In this document: one piece after another, positions 54,753-64,000 of the stretch | How the letters are laid out: every line of letters begins with the position of its first letter | Numbering within the stretch: the stretch's first letter is position 1 | Assembly (NCBI GenBank): GCA_039908095.1 | Contig: JAMOBJ010000008.1 | Coordinates: forward strand, 1-64,000 | Reading direction: 5' to 3' | DNA: 64,000 nucleotides | From: Nitrospirae bacterium YQR-1 | GTDB lineage: Bacteria; Nitrospirota; Thermodesulfovibrionia; Thermodesulfovibrionales; Magnetobacteriaceae | The notes under the pieces: generated by a model | Database searches by the model: none | What the model was told of the DNA's origin: nothing | Seen by the model: only the letters and a program-made list of their open reading frames with translations | Made by a program: the position numbers and the translations under genes

Positions 54753-57700
54753 TCAGGTTTCCTTCAATTGCACATAAAGTAAGCAAGCAAAGTTTTTTAT
54801 GGCATCGTCTGCACCGTCGAAATCAAGGTTAAAGATGCACTTTTCAATCTCATTGAAGCCATCCATCAGGGTATCGTCTCTAAAGCATTCCTTGAGAGCC
54901 GGCAGAAGCTTTGAAGCTTCCATCTTATTTCTCTTCACAAGAGAGTATAATTCATTGAGTATTTCTGCTATTTCCCGGCTATTTCGTTTGTTCGATTTCA
55001 TATCAAAGGGTTCCTGCAAATCTTTTGTTTCATAACTATTGATTACATCAATTGATTCAAACACTGCAACAAGAGAATACCTCAGAGTTTCTATGATGTT
55101 TTCAACATTATCGTATTTACCGTCCTCAAGTACCGACTCCAACTCAGAAGCAGCATTTGCCGCACCTACCGCTCCTAACAATCCACACACTCCTTTAAGT
55201 GTATGAGCAATATCTCTTACCTCTTTGTGTTGCCTTTGTCTGAGCCAAGAGTCAATAGTGTCGATAACGCTACGATAGTCTTGTTCGAATTTACTAAGCA
55301 ATTTTTTGTAAAAACCAAACCCCCCACTTGTTCTCTTTGTCCCTGCTACGACATCCAGGCCTTTTAATCCTATCGCATAGGAGGGTATCTGTTGGGATGT
55401 ATAATGTTCTTTGTATAGTTTTGCGGCAATCCCAAATTGCGATTGCGTATCATAAGACAAATCATTTTTATTTGTTTTGAGCCACTTGGATAGTACCACA
55501 AACATTTTAACAGGGTCAACAGGTTTCGATAGATAATCGTTCATCCCAAGTGAGAGGCACTTATCCTCTTCCGACTTTGTGGCGTTAGCCGTCAATGCTA
55601 TAATCGGGATATCAACAAGTGAAGGGTCTTTTCGAATCGTTAGAGTTGCCTCATATCCATCCATAACAGGCATGTGAATGTCCATAAGGACGATGTCTAT
55701 CTCCTTTTCCTTGAGTTTGCTTAAAGCATTGCGGCCGTTGTCTGCTATGGTGACGATTACACCGGCATTTTGTAGCATCTCACATACAACTTGTTGATTT
55801 ATTTTGTTATCTTCCACTACAAGCACATGTGCTCCAAACACTCTTTTCATAACCAACTCATCTGCTTCAGCTTCTTTTCGTGACGAAAAACTTCTGATAG
55901 CCGAGTGCCCGAACATACTCATTATTGCGTTATACAAAAGCGAGCGATTCACAGGCTTTGTCAAAACTGTCTGGATGCCTGTGTCTTGCAGATTCTTTAA
56001 AGCCTCTTCTCTGCCGTGAGCGGTTATCATTATTATTACATAGGAGGCAGGGTATTTTTCCCTCAAAACCCTAGCAACCTCTATTCCATCCATGCCCGGC
56101 ATCTTCCAGTCCAAAAGGATAAACCTAAACGGTATGGTCTTTAACGAATGCTCTATTTCTCTGATGGCTTCCTCGCCCGAAGCTGCCGTAGTTACGTCAA
56201 AATTAAACGACTCCATGATGTTTTTTAGAACTTCACGCGCAATCAGACTGTCATCCACTACTAAGGTACGACTGTTGGCAAGTTCTTCAGGAACATAAAA
56301 CGTCTTCTCTTCAATGCTCTCCCCTTTGCCAAATACTACGGTAAAGGAAAAAACACTTCCTTTCCCAGGCTCACTCTCCACCCAAATCCTGCCACCCATC
56401 ATATCGACAAGTTTCTTACATATTGCTAAACCAAGGCCGGTTCCGCCATACCGTCGGCTTATAGAACCGTCAGCCTGACTAAATGACATAAACAATCCCT
56501 TTATCTGTTCCCTACTGAGCCCAATGCCGGTGTCTTTGACCGAGAAAAGCATCTCCACGTATTCACCATCCGTTTTGGTAACACTTGCGTTAATGAGTAC
56601 AGAGCCGGATTCGGTAAACTTTATCGCATTTGTAGCCAAATTGAGTAAAACCTGCTCCAGTCTCAGAGGGTCGCCCTTTAAGTACCATGGAAGCACATCG
56701 CAGGAGTTGAGTAAAAGTTCAAGCCCCTTTTCCTCAGCCGGCAGACACACCACGTTAGAAACTTTGGAGAGCACTGTATCCAGCTCAAAGTTGATAATCT
56801 CGAGCTCCAGCTTGCCGGCTTCTATCTTTGAAAAGTCCAGAATGTCGTTGATTATCCTCAGCAGTGACTCCGCAGAACCCTGTATCTTGTACAAATAATC
56901 GTTCTGTTGATACGTAAGTTCAGTTTTTCGCATGAGCCGTCCAAGACCGATAATGCCGTTCATCGGTGTACGTATCTCGTGGCTCATGTTTGCAAGGAAC
57001 TCACTTTTTGAGCGATTTGCAGACTCAGCTGCATCCTTAGCTACTCTCAGTTCATCCTCCGTTTTCTTTTTATCCGTAATGTCCCTGAAACTCCACACTC
57101 TTCCGATTATCTCCTCACCCTCTTTTTGCGGCTTAGAGTATCTTTCAAAGAGTTTGCCGTCTTTAAACTCTATATCGTCAATGCTCTCGGCTTCAGGTTG
57201 TGAATATAATTCCCTTACCTTTGCGATAAACCCTTCAGGGTCCTTCAACTGTTCAAGTACAAAGTTGATCACTCTGTTGTCGTTTTTGGATTCCATTATA
57301 GATTCCGGCATTTGCCACATGTCCAGAAATCTCTGATTGTATATAACGATGTTGCCTGCCCTGTCCACAGCAAGGATTCCGTCGGCTGTAGAATCCAGTG
57401 TTGCCCGCAGAAGTGAAAGTGCACTTCTCAATTCCTTTTCGGCCATTTTTCTTTCTACAATTTCGTCCTTGAGTTCCCTTGTCCTGCCCTCGACAAGTAA
57501 TTCGAGGTTTTTGTGAACCCTGGCATTTTCAATCGATATGGCCATTTGAGACGACAGAAGTGTCAAGACTTCCACTCTATCGTCCGTAAAAGCACCTGCC
57601 GCAAGAGAGTTTTCCAGATATAAGACACCAGTTAAAGTGCCTCTATGAAGAAGCGGTATTGCAAGTATGGATTTGGGTTGCATCTGCTTTACATGGTCAT

Positions 57701-60700
57701 CTTGCATGAATCTTGCGTCAGAAGAGGCATCGTAAACAACCACTGTTTCCCTTGTATGACTTACGTGATGGACTATGGCATTACAGAGAATCAATTCGGT
57801 CTGTTGCCCAATGGGTATAGACTGTAGTTGGACGTCAGGGCTGCCTACAACACCCCTTGCCTCTACAAAAAGCCCGTCATTATTGTAAAGTATCAAAATC
57901 CCTATTTCAGCTCCGGCATTTTCCATAACAACAGTCAACATTTTTCTAAGGAGTTTCGACAGATCGAACTCACCGGAAATCGTGTATGAGGCTTTCATAA
58001 TAGAGGCCAGATCCAAAGTCTGCATTGTTGAAGACAATGAAAAATCATCTTTGGTAACGCTCTTCCGAGCAGGAGATTTCAACAATGGATATGCCGACTC
58101 CATATCCATTGTTTTCCTTTTAGCTCCCCATATCTCGTAGTTCCTGTAGGCATCCTCAAGATAAAGCCTTGCAAAATCCATCTTACCCATCGACAACCAG
58201 AACTTGCCGGCCAGTTCGTTGGCCAGCGCCTCGTTTTGGATAAAGTTGTTTTCCATTGCAGATTGTATCGCCTCGTCATAAAGATTCATGGCCTCTCTGA
58301 TGCGACTTTCAACTCTGGCGATTTCAGCTTCTACAATAAGGTATTTGTGTCTGAAATTTTCCCCACAGTTACCCACCCACATCTCCATCTGTCGTTGGTT
58401 GGATTTTATCGTCTCCATGTACTGCATTTTGATTTCTATAGACTCTTGAGAGTCATAAAGGGCAACAAGGATTAAGGAATAATAGAAATTGTACTCTGAA
58501 GCGGCACATGTGCCACGTATAAAGACAAGTATTTCTCTGGCCTGTTCTATACTGATGAAAGCGCCGCCATAATCCCCGTAGAGGTATAAACACTGAGCCT
58601 TTAGTATCATGAAATAACATATGCCTATTACGTTTCGGCTGCGGCAGTCTTCGATGTATCGGCTTTCCGCCATCGAATTCATGTCGAATGAAAACTTCTC
58701 CGGCGTCTCCGCTCTTAGGTTTGCCACAGCAAGCTGAAATGCCGCAATGGCGTCCATAGGCATCTGATGTCTAGCCTTAGTTACAAACTCCATATAACTT
58801 GACAGCTTTAGACTCAAATCATCAAGCCTTGTGCCTATATAAAATAGATTTGCCGTTCCAAAGCCAAGTATATAACCGGAGTACTGAAAGTCTCCGCATT
58901 CCAGACCGCTCTGGTATCCCTCTATCAGATGTTTCTCTCCCTCTTTTATATGTCGTGTCCAATGAAGTAAAAAAGCGATGTATATAAACAATCCCCTGCA
59001 TTTCTGCACCATATCGTTATAGTTTTCGCTCATTTTAAGTCCCAACAGGCAGAACTCATACCCCTCCCTGTACCGCCCGAACACCGAACTCAGAATGTTT
59101 GCATACGTTACGTATGCCTTGGCGGACTCCGGCACATGACCGTACTTAAGCGATATGTTGGCCATCTTGATTGCTATCAGGCTATATAGCTCAGGATATA
59201 CCATGTAGGTCGCAGGCTGCATGTTCATAAGTACCTTTAGAGCAGCCTCTTGTTGAGAGTCGGCCATTGTAGGGGAGCCGATAAGAGCGCCGATACTCCT
59301 TCCTCCCAAATTAGCAGCGGCATCCCTAATCTCTTCGTTTAAGGCTGCCTGTACATCTTGATGCGGCAGGGTAACTCCAAGGAGTTCCAGCGCCCGCCTG
59401 CCCGCCTCAATGGCCTCTTCGTACTGAGCGGTTACAGAGTACTGGTAAATCAACATGCAGTATAATTCGGATTTGTCTATCGAAGACCTGGAGTTTTCAA
59501 GTATCAGACTTATCAGTTGTCTTGAGTCATCAAAATTTCCTGTGAGATACAGCGCTTCGGCAAGTTCTTTGTAAAGCATGTAAGTCAGTAGGTAGTGGTT
59601 TTGCCAGCAATTTGAAGGCAGACATGCCTTGCCGGAGGTGTATAGTTGTAGCGCTGTATGAAAGGCTGCGTTCTTTTTGGCTTTATGTCCGGCCTGAAGG
59701 TTCAAACCTGCAAGCTGAAGCCTTTCGGCCTCATCGTTCATTTCCTCAAGCCCGATGTTCAGATGTTCTATTAAACCAAATATCGTAGCGGTTGTATCTA
59801 CTTCAGAGGCCTTTTTAAGCAGTAGTCTTCCTATATGTAAGTGGATAAGTTTTTTTTCCATGTCGGGAATCAGAGAGTAAGCTGCTTCCTGTACCCTGTC
59901 ATGTATAAAATGCAGTTCGCCCTTGGTTTGAAACACAAGCCCAATGCTCATTGCGGGATGTAAACCTGCCGGCATGGCTTCATTGTCCAGCTGTGTAACC
60001 AAGGATAGAGTGTCCATGCCAAAGGAATTTCCAAGGCAAGATGCCGTTTTCAGAATATCCAGCGTAATCTGCGGAAGACTTGTAAGGTTTTGTACCATAA
60101 GGTTTACCACGTTATCCGTGGCCTGCATTTGAAGTACCTCATCGATGTCCCATTGCCAACCGCAGCCGGTTATATACTTAAGCACACCTTCTTTATACAA
60201 TGTTTGAAGAAACAATTTTACGAAAAAGGGGTTACCCTCGGTTTTCTTATAAATCAACTCAGACAGAGCAAAAGTGTTTGTCTGTGCTTCGTTTAGAGCA
60301 TCGGCAATCAGATGGTTGGTGTCTTTGATACTCAGCGGTTTGAGTCTGACGGCATCGATATGTCCTTTGACCTGACGTATCCTTTCTAAAGCCAGCGCCA
60401 AAGGATGAGCTCTGTCCACTTCGTTGTCCCTGTATGCACCAATTAACAGTACATATCTTAGGTCTTTGTCTGATGCAAGAAATTCGATAAGATTCAACCC
60501 AGCCATGTCCGCCCACTGAAGGTCGTCAATAAATAGTACAACAGGGTGTTCCGGCTTAGCCACCGTAGTTATGAAATTATAAAATACTCTATTGAATCTA
60601 TTAAGAGATTCAACAGGGCCAAGCTCCTGAGCCGGCGCATGGGAGCCTATGATAAGTTCCATCCGTGGTATCAAGTCCATGATTACGCTGCAGTTTGGAC

Positions 60701-61898
60701 CAAGGGCGTTAATAATCATTTTCCGCCACTGTTGAACTTTTTCGTTGCTCTCACCAAGTATCTGAGACACTAGGCCGTCAAATGCCTGTACGATTGCACC
60801 GTATGCCGTTACCCTACCGAGTTGGTCGAACTTCCCTGAAAGAAAATATCCCCATTTGGCAGTTACAGACTTCTGGAGCTCATAGACCAATGCTGATTTA
60901 CCTACTCCGGAGTAACCGGATAAGACGATAAACTCAGAGCCGCCATCTGCTGCACACTCAAATGCGCCGTTGAGCATAGAGATTTCCTCATGCCTACCGT
61001 ACAACCTTTGCGTAATATGCAGCCGGTCTGAAAAATCGTGCAATCCGATTTGAAATATTCTGACATCTCCGGTGGTTCGAATTTCATGGCGGCATTTGTC
61101 GAGGTCCTTTTCCAACCCGACGGCATTTTGGTATCGATCTTCAGCGTTTTTAGAAAGCAGCCTAGAAATTATTATAGATATTACCTCCGGTACATCAGTA
61201 CGAACGTCGCTAAGCAACGGCGCTGCCTTGGCTATATGAAAGTGAATGTAGTTAAGCGCATCATCGGCCTTAAATGGAGGTGCCCCTGCCAACATCTCGT
61301 AAAACGTTACACCCAACGAGTAGAAATCCGTACGGTAATCCACCGACCGGTTCATCCTTCCGGTCTGTTCGGGTGATATGTAGGCAAGGTTTCCTTGCAG
61401 CATGTCAAAACTCAAATCTCTGGCCATTTCCGCCTCAAGTCTTGAGGAAATACCGAAGTCAGCATATTTAACAATTTTATTATCAGGATTCATCAGTATA
61501 TTGGCCGGTTCAATACCCTTGTGTATAACCTTCATGTCATGTATAATCCTCAATCCCTGTGCAAGCTGTATGGATATATCAAGAAAGTCCTCGACATCGA
61601 ATCCCTTAGGTGGTATCAGTTTATCGAGTCCGACTGCACCGAAGTCCTCCATGACAAGGCAAAGGCTATGCTGATATTGCTGTATTGCATAATACTTTAC
61701 TATGCGCTCGTCGTCAAATTGCATACCTATGCCATACTCCTGTCTTAGTTTAGCAAGGTGATTGGCGTGTGGGAATTTGTCTTTGAGCAACTTCATTACA
61801 ACGGGTTTTTTATCTGCTTTAGAAACACCTCGGTAAAATACCGTACGATTTGAAGTACATATTTCAGCAGTTATCTCATATCCATGTATTTCGATCAT
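54753..61898 (-). CDS. Giant hybrid signalling protein: kinase-like / AAA-type ATPase / GAF / PAS / histidine kinase / REC-REC / HPt
   Basis: 2381 residues, soluble. Residues 1-270 are a Ser/Thr kinase-like fold with K36 and D147-F-G kept, but the catalytic loop reads H126-K-G-I-E-P-A-N: Gly128 replaces the catalytic Asp and Glu130 the Lys, so probably a pseudokinase. About 290-560 is an ATPase domain (Walker A to K334, Walker B D458-D459). About 560-1280 is helical, TPR-like. GAF (about 1300-1460), a short coiled coil and PAS (about 1500-1610) follow, then HisKA with His1640, HATPase, receivers with D1930 and D2073, and HPt with His2232. A complete internal phosphorelay feeding the GGDEF regulator next door is the likely output. 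No clear ribosome site is seen before the ATG. Confidence 0.93.
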   Translation of the reverse strand: MIEIHGYEITAEICTSNRTVFYRGVSKADKKPVVMKLLKDKFPHANHLAKLRQEYGIGMQFDDERIVKYYAIQQYQHSLCLVMEDFGAVGLDKLIPPKGFDVEDFLDISIQLAQGLRIIHDMKVIHKGIEPANILMNPDNKIVKYADFGISSRLEAEMARDLSFDMLQGNLAYISPEQTGRMNRSVDYRTDFYSLGVTFYEMLAGAPPFKADDALNYIHFHIAKAAPLLSDVRTDVPEVISIIISRLLSKNAEDRYQNAVGLEKDLDKCRHEIRTTGDVRIFQIGLHDFSDRLHITQRLYGRHEEISMLNGAFECAADGGSEFIVLSGYSGVGKSALVYELQKSVTAKWGYFLSGKFDQLGRVTAYGAIVQAFDGLVSQILGESNEKVQQWRKMIINALGPNCSVIMDLIPRMELIIGSHAPAQELGPVESLNRFNRVFYNFITTVAKPEHPVVLFIDDLQWADMAGLNLIEFLASDKDLRYVLLIGAYRDNEVDRAHPLALALERIRQVKGHIDAVRLKPLSIKDTNHLIADALNEAQTNTFALSELIYKKTEGNPFFVKLFLQTLYKEGVLKYITGCGWQWDIDEVLQMQATDNVVNLMVQNLTSLPQITLDILKTASCLGNSFGMDTLSLVTQLDNEAMPAGLHPAMSIGLVFQTKGELHFIHDRVQEAAYSLIPDMEKKLIHLHIGRLLLKKASEVDTTATIFGLIEHLNIGLEEMNDEAERLQLAGLNLQAGHKAKKNAAFHTALQLYTSGKACLPSNCWQNHYLLTYMLYKELAEALYLTGNFDDSRQLISLILENSRSSIDKSELYCMLIYQYSVTAQYEEAIEAGRRALELLGVTLPHQDVQAALNEEIRDAAANLGGRSIGALIGSPTMADSQQEAALKVLMNMQPATYMVYPELYSLIAIKMANISLKYGHVPESAKAYVTYANILSSVFGRYREGYEFCLLGLKMSENYNDMVQKCRGLFIYIAFLLHWTRHIKEGEKHLIEGYQSGLECGDFQYSGYILGFGTANLFYIGTRLDDLSLKLSSYMEFVTKARHQMPMDAIAAFQLAVANLRAETPEKFSFDMNSMAESRYIEDCRSRNVIGICYFMILKAQCLYLYGDYGGAFISIEQAREILVFIRGTCAASEYNFYYSLILVALYDSQESIEIKMQYMETIKSNQRQMEMWVGNCGENFRHKYLIVEAEIARVESRIREAMNLYDEAIQSAMENNFIQNEALANELAGKFWLSMGKMDFARLYLEDAYRNYEIWGAKRKTMDMESAYPLLKSPARKSVTKDDFSLSSTMQTLDLASIMKASYTISGEFDLSKLLRKMLTVVMENAGAEIGILILYNNDGLFVEARGVVGSPDVQLQSIPIGQQTELILCNAIVHHVSHTRETVVVYDASSDARFMQDDHVKQMQPKSILAIPLLHRGTLTGVLYLENSLAAGAFTDDRVEVLTLLSSQMAISIENARVHKNLELLVEGRTRELKDEIVERKMAEKELRSALSLLRATLDSTADGILAVDRAGNIVIYNQRFLDMWQMPESIMESKNDNRVINFVLEQLKDPEGFIAKVRELYSQPEAESIDDIEFKDGKLFERYSKPQKEGEEIIGRVWSFRDITDKKKTEDELRVAKDAAESANRSKSEFLANMSHEIRTPMNGIIGLGRLMRKTELTYQQNDYLYKIQGSAESLLRIINDILDFSKIEAGKLELEIINFELDTVLSKVSNVVCLPAEEKGLELLLNSCDVLPWYLKGDPLRLEQVLLNLATNAIKFTESGSVLINASVTKTDGEYVEMLFSVKDTGIGLSREQIKGLFMSFSQADGSISRRYGGTGLGLAICKKLVDMMGGRIWVESEPGKGSVFSFTVVFGKGESIEEKTFYVPEELANSRTLVVDDSLIAREVLKNIMESFNFDVTTAASGEEAIREIEHSLKTIPFRFILLDWKMPGMDGIEVARVLREKYPASYVIIMITAHGREEALKNLQDTGIQTVLTKPVNRSLLYNAIMSMFGHSAIRSFSSRKEAEADELVMKRVFGAHVLVVEDNKINQQVVCEMLQNAGVIVTIADNGRNALSKLKEKEIDIVLMDIHMPVMDGYEATLTIRKDPSLVDIPIIALTANATKSEEDKCLSLGMNDYLSKPVDPVKMFVVLSKWLKTNKNDLSYDTQSQFGIAAKLYKEHYTSQQIPSYAIGLKGLDVVAGTKRTSGGFGFYKKLLSKFEQDYRSVIDTIDSWLRQRQHKEVRDIAHTLKGVCGLLGAVGAANAASELESVLEDGKYDNVENIIETLRYSLVAVFESIDVINSYETKDLQEPFDMKSNKRNSREIAEILNELYSLVKRNKMEASKLLPALKECFRDDTLMDGFNEIEKCIFNLDFDGADDAIKNFACLLYVQLKET

Positions 61899-62265
61899 AA
61901 TTCGATTACTTTATTAATCCATGCTGTAACAAAACTCCCCTCTAAAAACTGCGTTAGCGTTACTTTAAAGAAATCCCCTTTAGTAATAGCAACCGCTTTC
62001 AACTATCGCTTAATATCATCAATGATATACCAGCCGATAGTGATATTAATGGTCAAGCATTTTCAATTAATCAATTACCGTACCATTTTTTGATTGTACA
62101 CAATTTGTCTATATATAACAAATGGTTACACTTTGTTAGAAAAACAGTGAAGCCAACCTCCACTGTGAGCCGGCTCTAAAATCAATCTTGACGTCTTACA
62201 CTTAACGGAATGGTTAAGCATCTTGCCGGCTCAACTTTCAGTTGATGATTGGTCGATTTTACCAC
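61899..62265. other. Intergenic region with nested palindrome
   Basis: A 367-base A/T-rich gap upstream of the giant kinase gene (minus) and after the alcohol dehydrogenase gene. No gene was seen. It should contain the kinase promoter. A nested palindrome lies at 62002-62041: ACTATCG…CGATAGT enclosing ATATCAT-CA-ATGATAT. Confidence 0.5.
62002..62041. repeat. Nested inverted repeat, possible operator
   Basis: The outer arms ACTATCG (62002-62008) and CGATAGT (62035-62041) enclose the inner arms ATATCAT (62013-62019) and ATGATAT (62022-62028). It lies about 100 bases upstream of the giant kinase gene; an operator role is inferred. Confidence 0.4.
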
Positions 62266-63327
62266 TTACCATCGGTCCACTACATTCATACCGATTGTCT
62301 TGTAGTCCGCCATTGAACTAATAATCTGCGGAGCCTCTTCTATTGAAACCCTCTTAGTTATAAGTTTCGCAGGGCTAATGCCAAGGTTGTCTATATGCCT
62401 TAACATTGCAGCATATTCGGATTTAGGCATTCCTATACTGGCTATAAGTGAGTTTTCCTTGGCTATCATGAGGTCTATGGGTAGTGATACGTTGCCTTCG
62501 TCCTTTTGCGTGGTAAGCCCTATCTGAAGGTGACGCCCACCCTTTTTCAGGCTCAGGATTCCGTTTCGGCATGTATTGGGCTCGCCAAGAGCATCCAGAG
62601 ACAAGTCCGCCCCACCTTTAGTTATCTCCATAACCGCCTCCACAGGGTTTGTCCTTGTGGCATTGACCACTGCGTGACCACCAATACTTTTAGCCATCTC
62701 CAGCTTCTTGTCCGATATATCGACCACTACGACAAACGCTCCCATTGCACTTGCAACCTGTATGGCCGACATGCCTATTCCACCTGCACCATAGACGACA
62801 AACGACTCTCCAGGTTTGATACAGGCACGGCTTACAACGCCGTGGTACGATGTCATATATCTACAGCCAAGTACACTGGCCTCAAAAAACTCAAATCGCT
62901 CCGGCAGTTTGACCAGATTGTAATCGGCATGTGTAATGTTTACATACCTGCCGTATCCTCCATCACACATGGAGCCTATTATTTTTATGTTGTCACAGAT
63001 ATGGTTTTTACCGGACATACATGAAGGACAGTTGAAATCCCCATCACCGTTGGTAAAGGGTACGATTACGTGATCGCCTTTTTTGAAATGTTTGACGGCC
63101 TTACCGGTCTGTTCAACCACTCCACAGAATTCATGCCCAAGTATACGCGGCAGTTGCGGTTCAAGCCCTATCCAGCCCCAATCGCGCATCCACCAATGCC
63201 AGTCGCTTCTACAAATACCGTTGGCTTCCACTTTTACGATTGCACTGTCGTCGGCACTTAGATTAGGTTCCGGCACTTCCCTAATCGGCATAATCTTGCC
63301 GAATTCCTCCAATACCATTGCTTTCAT
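62266..63327 (-). CDS. Zinc-dependent alcohol dehydrogenase (MDR family)
   Basis: 353 residues. Catalytic-zinc ligands C39 and H65-E66 (G-H-E) and the Rossmann motif G-A-G-G-I-G are present, as are the structural-zinc Cys at 100, 103 and 111. The first structural ligand position (97) is Asp rather than Cys. The active-site neighbourhood W-H-W-W-M-R-D-W resembles alcohol dehydrogenases annotated for small alcohols. It is divergent from an aldehyde dehydrogenase gene, so the two may act in sequence (alcohol to aldehyde to acid). Confidence 0.9.
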   Translation of the reverse strand: MKAMVLEEFGKIMPIREVPEPNLSADDSAIVKVEANGICRSDWHWWMRDWGWIGLEPQLPRILGHEFCGVVEQTGKAVKHFKKGDHVIVPFTNGDGDFNCPSCMSGKNHICDNIKIIGSMCDGGYGRYVNITHADYNLVKLPERFEFFEASVLGCRYMTSYHGVVSRACIKPGESFVVYGAGGIGMSAIQVASAMGAFVVVVDISDKKLEMAKSIGGHAVVNATRTNPVEAVMEITKGGADLSLDALGEPNTCRNGILSLKKGGRHLQIGLTTQKDEGNVSLPIDLMIAKENSLIASIGMPKSEYAAMLRHIDNLGISPAKLITKRVSIEEAPQIISSMADYKTIGMNVVDRW

Positions 63328-63617
63328 AGCCCCCCCTAAAAGTACTTGATTAAAGATAATTTATAATTTCATAATAAAAACTGCACCTGCAAAATTATAT
63401 CATAAAACAGATTAACTTTTCCAAGTATTTACGATTTTATACTAAAATTACTGAATAATGACCATTTAAAATTATTCAATTTGCTCAGTTTTTCTACATG
63501 GCATAGCAAAAATATTTTTTCTGGAAAATATTTATTCTGTTTGCTATAATAATCACAATCAAAGAATATCAGGAACGCTTCGGCATAACCAAAGCGACAT
63601 CCAAAGCGAGGTGTAAA
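63328..63617. other. Divergent promoter region between alcohol and aldehyde dehydrogenase genes
   Basis: 290 bases, A/T-rich, no gene. It holds a possible plus-strand promoter (63522-63550) and a leader hairpin CGCTTCGG (63576-63583)/CCAAAGCG (63589-63596) with one mismatch. Confidence 0.45.
63522..63550 (+). promoter_or_regulatory. Possible promoter of the aldehyde dehydrogenase gene
   Basis: TGGAAA (63522-63527), 17-base spacer, perfect TATAAT (63545-63550), 67 bases before the start codon. The -35 box is poor. Confidence 0.4.
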
Positions 63618-64000
63618 ATGATCTATCCTAAACCAGGCAATGAAGGCGCCCCAGTTACGTTCAAAAAGAGATATGAAAATATAATAGGTGGCAAGTGGTG
63701 TGCACCTATTGACAACAAATACCTTGAAAACATCTCACCGGTTGACGGAAAACCGTACTGTGAATTCCCCCGTTCAAATGCTAAAGACATCGATGCCGCC
63801 CTAGACGCCGCCCATGCTTCTTTTGCAACATGGGGTAGAACACCGGCGGCTCAAAGAGCCGATTTGCTGTACAAAATAGCCGATCGTCTGGAGGCAAACC
63901 TTCAGATGCTTGCTTATGCCGAAACCTGGGACAACGGAAAACCGATACGAGAGACCCTGGCCGCAGACCTGCCGCTGTCGATAGACCATTTTCGTTATTT
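63618..64000 (+). CDS. Aldehyde dehydrogenase, N-terminal part (cut by window end)
   Basis: 127 codons are visible. After the ATG (GCGAGGTG ribosome site 6 bases before) come I-G-G-K-W, the N-terminal ALDH strand V-D-G-K-P-Y, and the helix D-A-A-L-D-A-A-H…W-G-R-T-P-A-A-Q-R-A, then E-T-W-D-N-G-K-P-I-R-E-T. This matches NAD-dependent aldehyde dehydrogenases of the acetaldehyde/AldB-ExaC type. The catalytic Cys and Glu lie beyond the window. Confidence 0.9.
   Translation, partial: MIYPKPGNEGAPVTFKKRYENIIGGKWCAPIDNKYLENISPVDGKPYCEFPRSNAKDIDAALDAAHASFATWGRTPAAQRADLLYKIADRLEANLQMLAYAETWDNGKPIRETLAADLPLSIDHFRY

Noticed and set aside
63481-63560. Sigma-54 promoter before the aldehyde dehydrogenase gene
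   Set aside because: A TGGCAT is present, but the GC element at the required spacing is missing; the TATAAT-type promoter fits better.

Overview
The window looks like the chromosome of a Gram-negative, respiratory bacterium of moderate GC content. The c-type cytochromes, a CydA-like protein without CydB, the nos genes and the very large hybrid kinase together suggest Nitrospirota (possibly the magnetotactic lineage). That taxonomic call is inference from gene content; no rRNA or marker tree was available. No tRNA, rRNA, CRISPR array, insertion sequence or phage gene was seen.

532-16958 is a nitrous oxide reduction cluster. A diheme cytochrome precedes nosZ (with a Tat-type leader), a NosR split into two genes, nosD, nosF and nosY, mostly joined by 4-base start/stop overlaps. 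Four exported proteins follow: a cupredoxin-like/DUF1573 fusion, a transglutaminase-like protein, a thioredoxin-like protein and a second cupredoxin-like protein, closed by a strong terminator (11816-11855). A second unit holds a CydA-like quinol oxidase subunit, three c-type cytochromes and nosL. The most notable point is the DUF1573 gene. It has an in-frame TGA at 9252-9254 forming a U-x-x-C motif, a SECIS-like hairpin 17 bases downstream, and a reading frame that completes the domain and stops 2 bases before the next gene. It is probably a selenoprotein.

17227-23241 is a housekeeping block: SRP RNA, dnaX, ybaB, recR, guaB and guaA, ending at a hairpin terminator. 23410-25649 (minus) holds three exported or membrane-anchored proteins built by mixing shared modules. 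They are followed by a ferritin-like protein.

26241-37597 (minus) is a cell-surface glycan region: multi-pass GT-C-like membrane proteins (a duplicated pair around a transaldolase gene and three tandem paralogues), an ArnT/PMT-like protein and a family 2 glycosyltransferase. 37884-45975 (plus) carries gpsA, larB, a PilB/GspE-type ATPase, a sensor histidine kinase and a Wzm/Wzt-type polysaccharide exporter. 46083-51223 (minus) has another large membrane protein, a small membrane protein, rnhA, proA and a GT4 glycosyltransferase.

51350-53627 (plus) pairs a YeeE/YedE sulfur-compound transporter with a pentaheme cytochrome. 53845-61898 (minus) is a two-gene signalling unit: a 2381-residue kinase-like/ATPase/GAF/PAS/histidine kinase/REC/REC/HPt protein and a REC-GGDEF protein. 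The window ends with a zinc alcohol dehydrogenase (minus) divergent from an aldehyde dehydrogenase cut by the window edge. A short dispersed repeat with ATACCAAG-type ends lies in several intergenic gaps between 41 and 54 kb.
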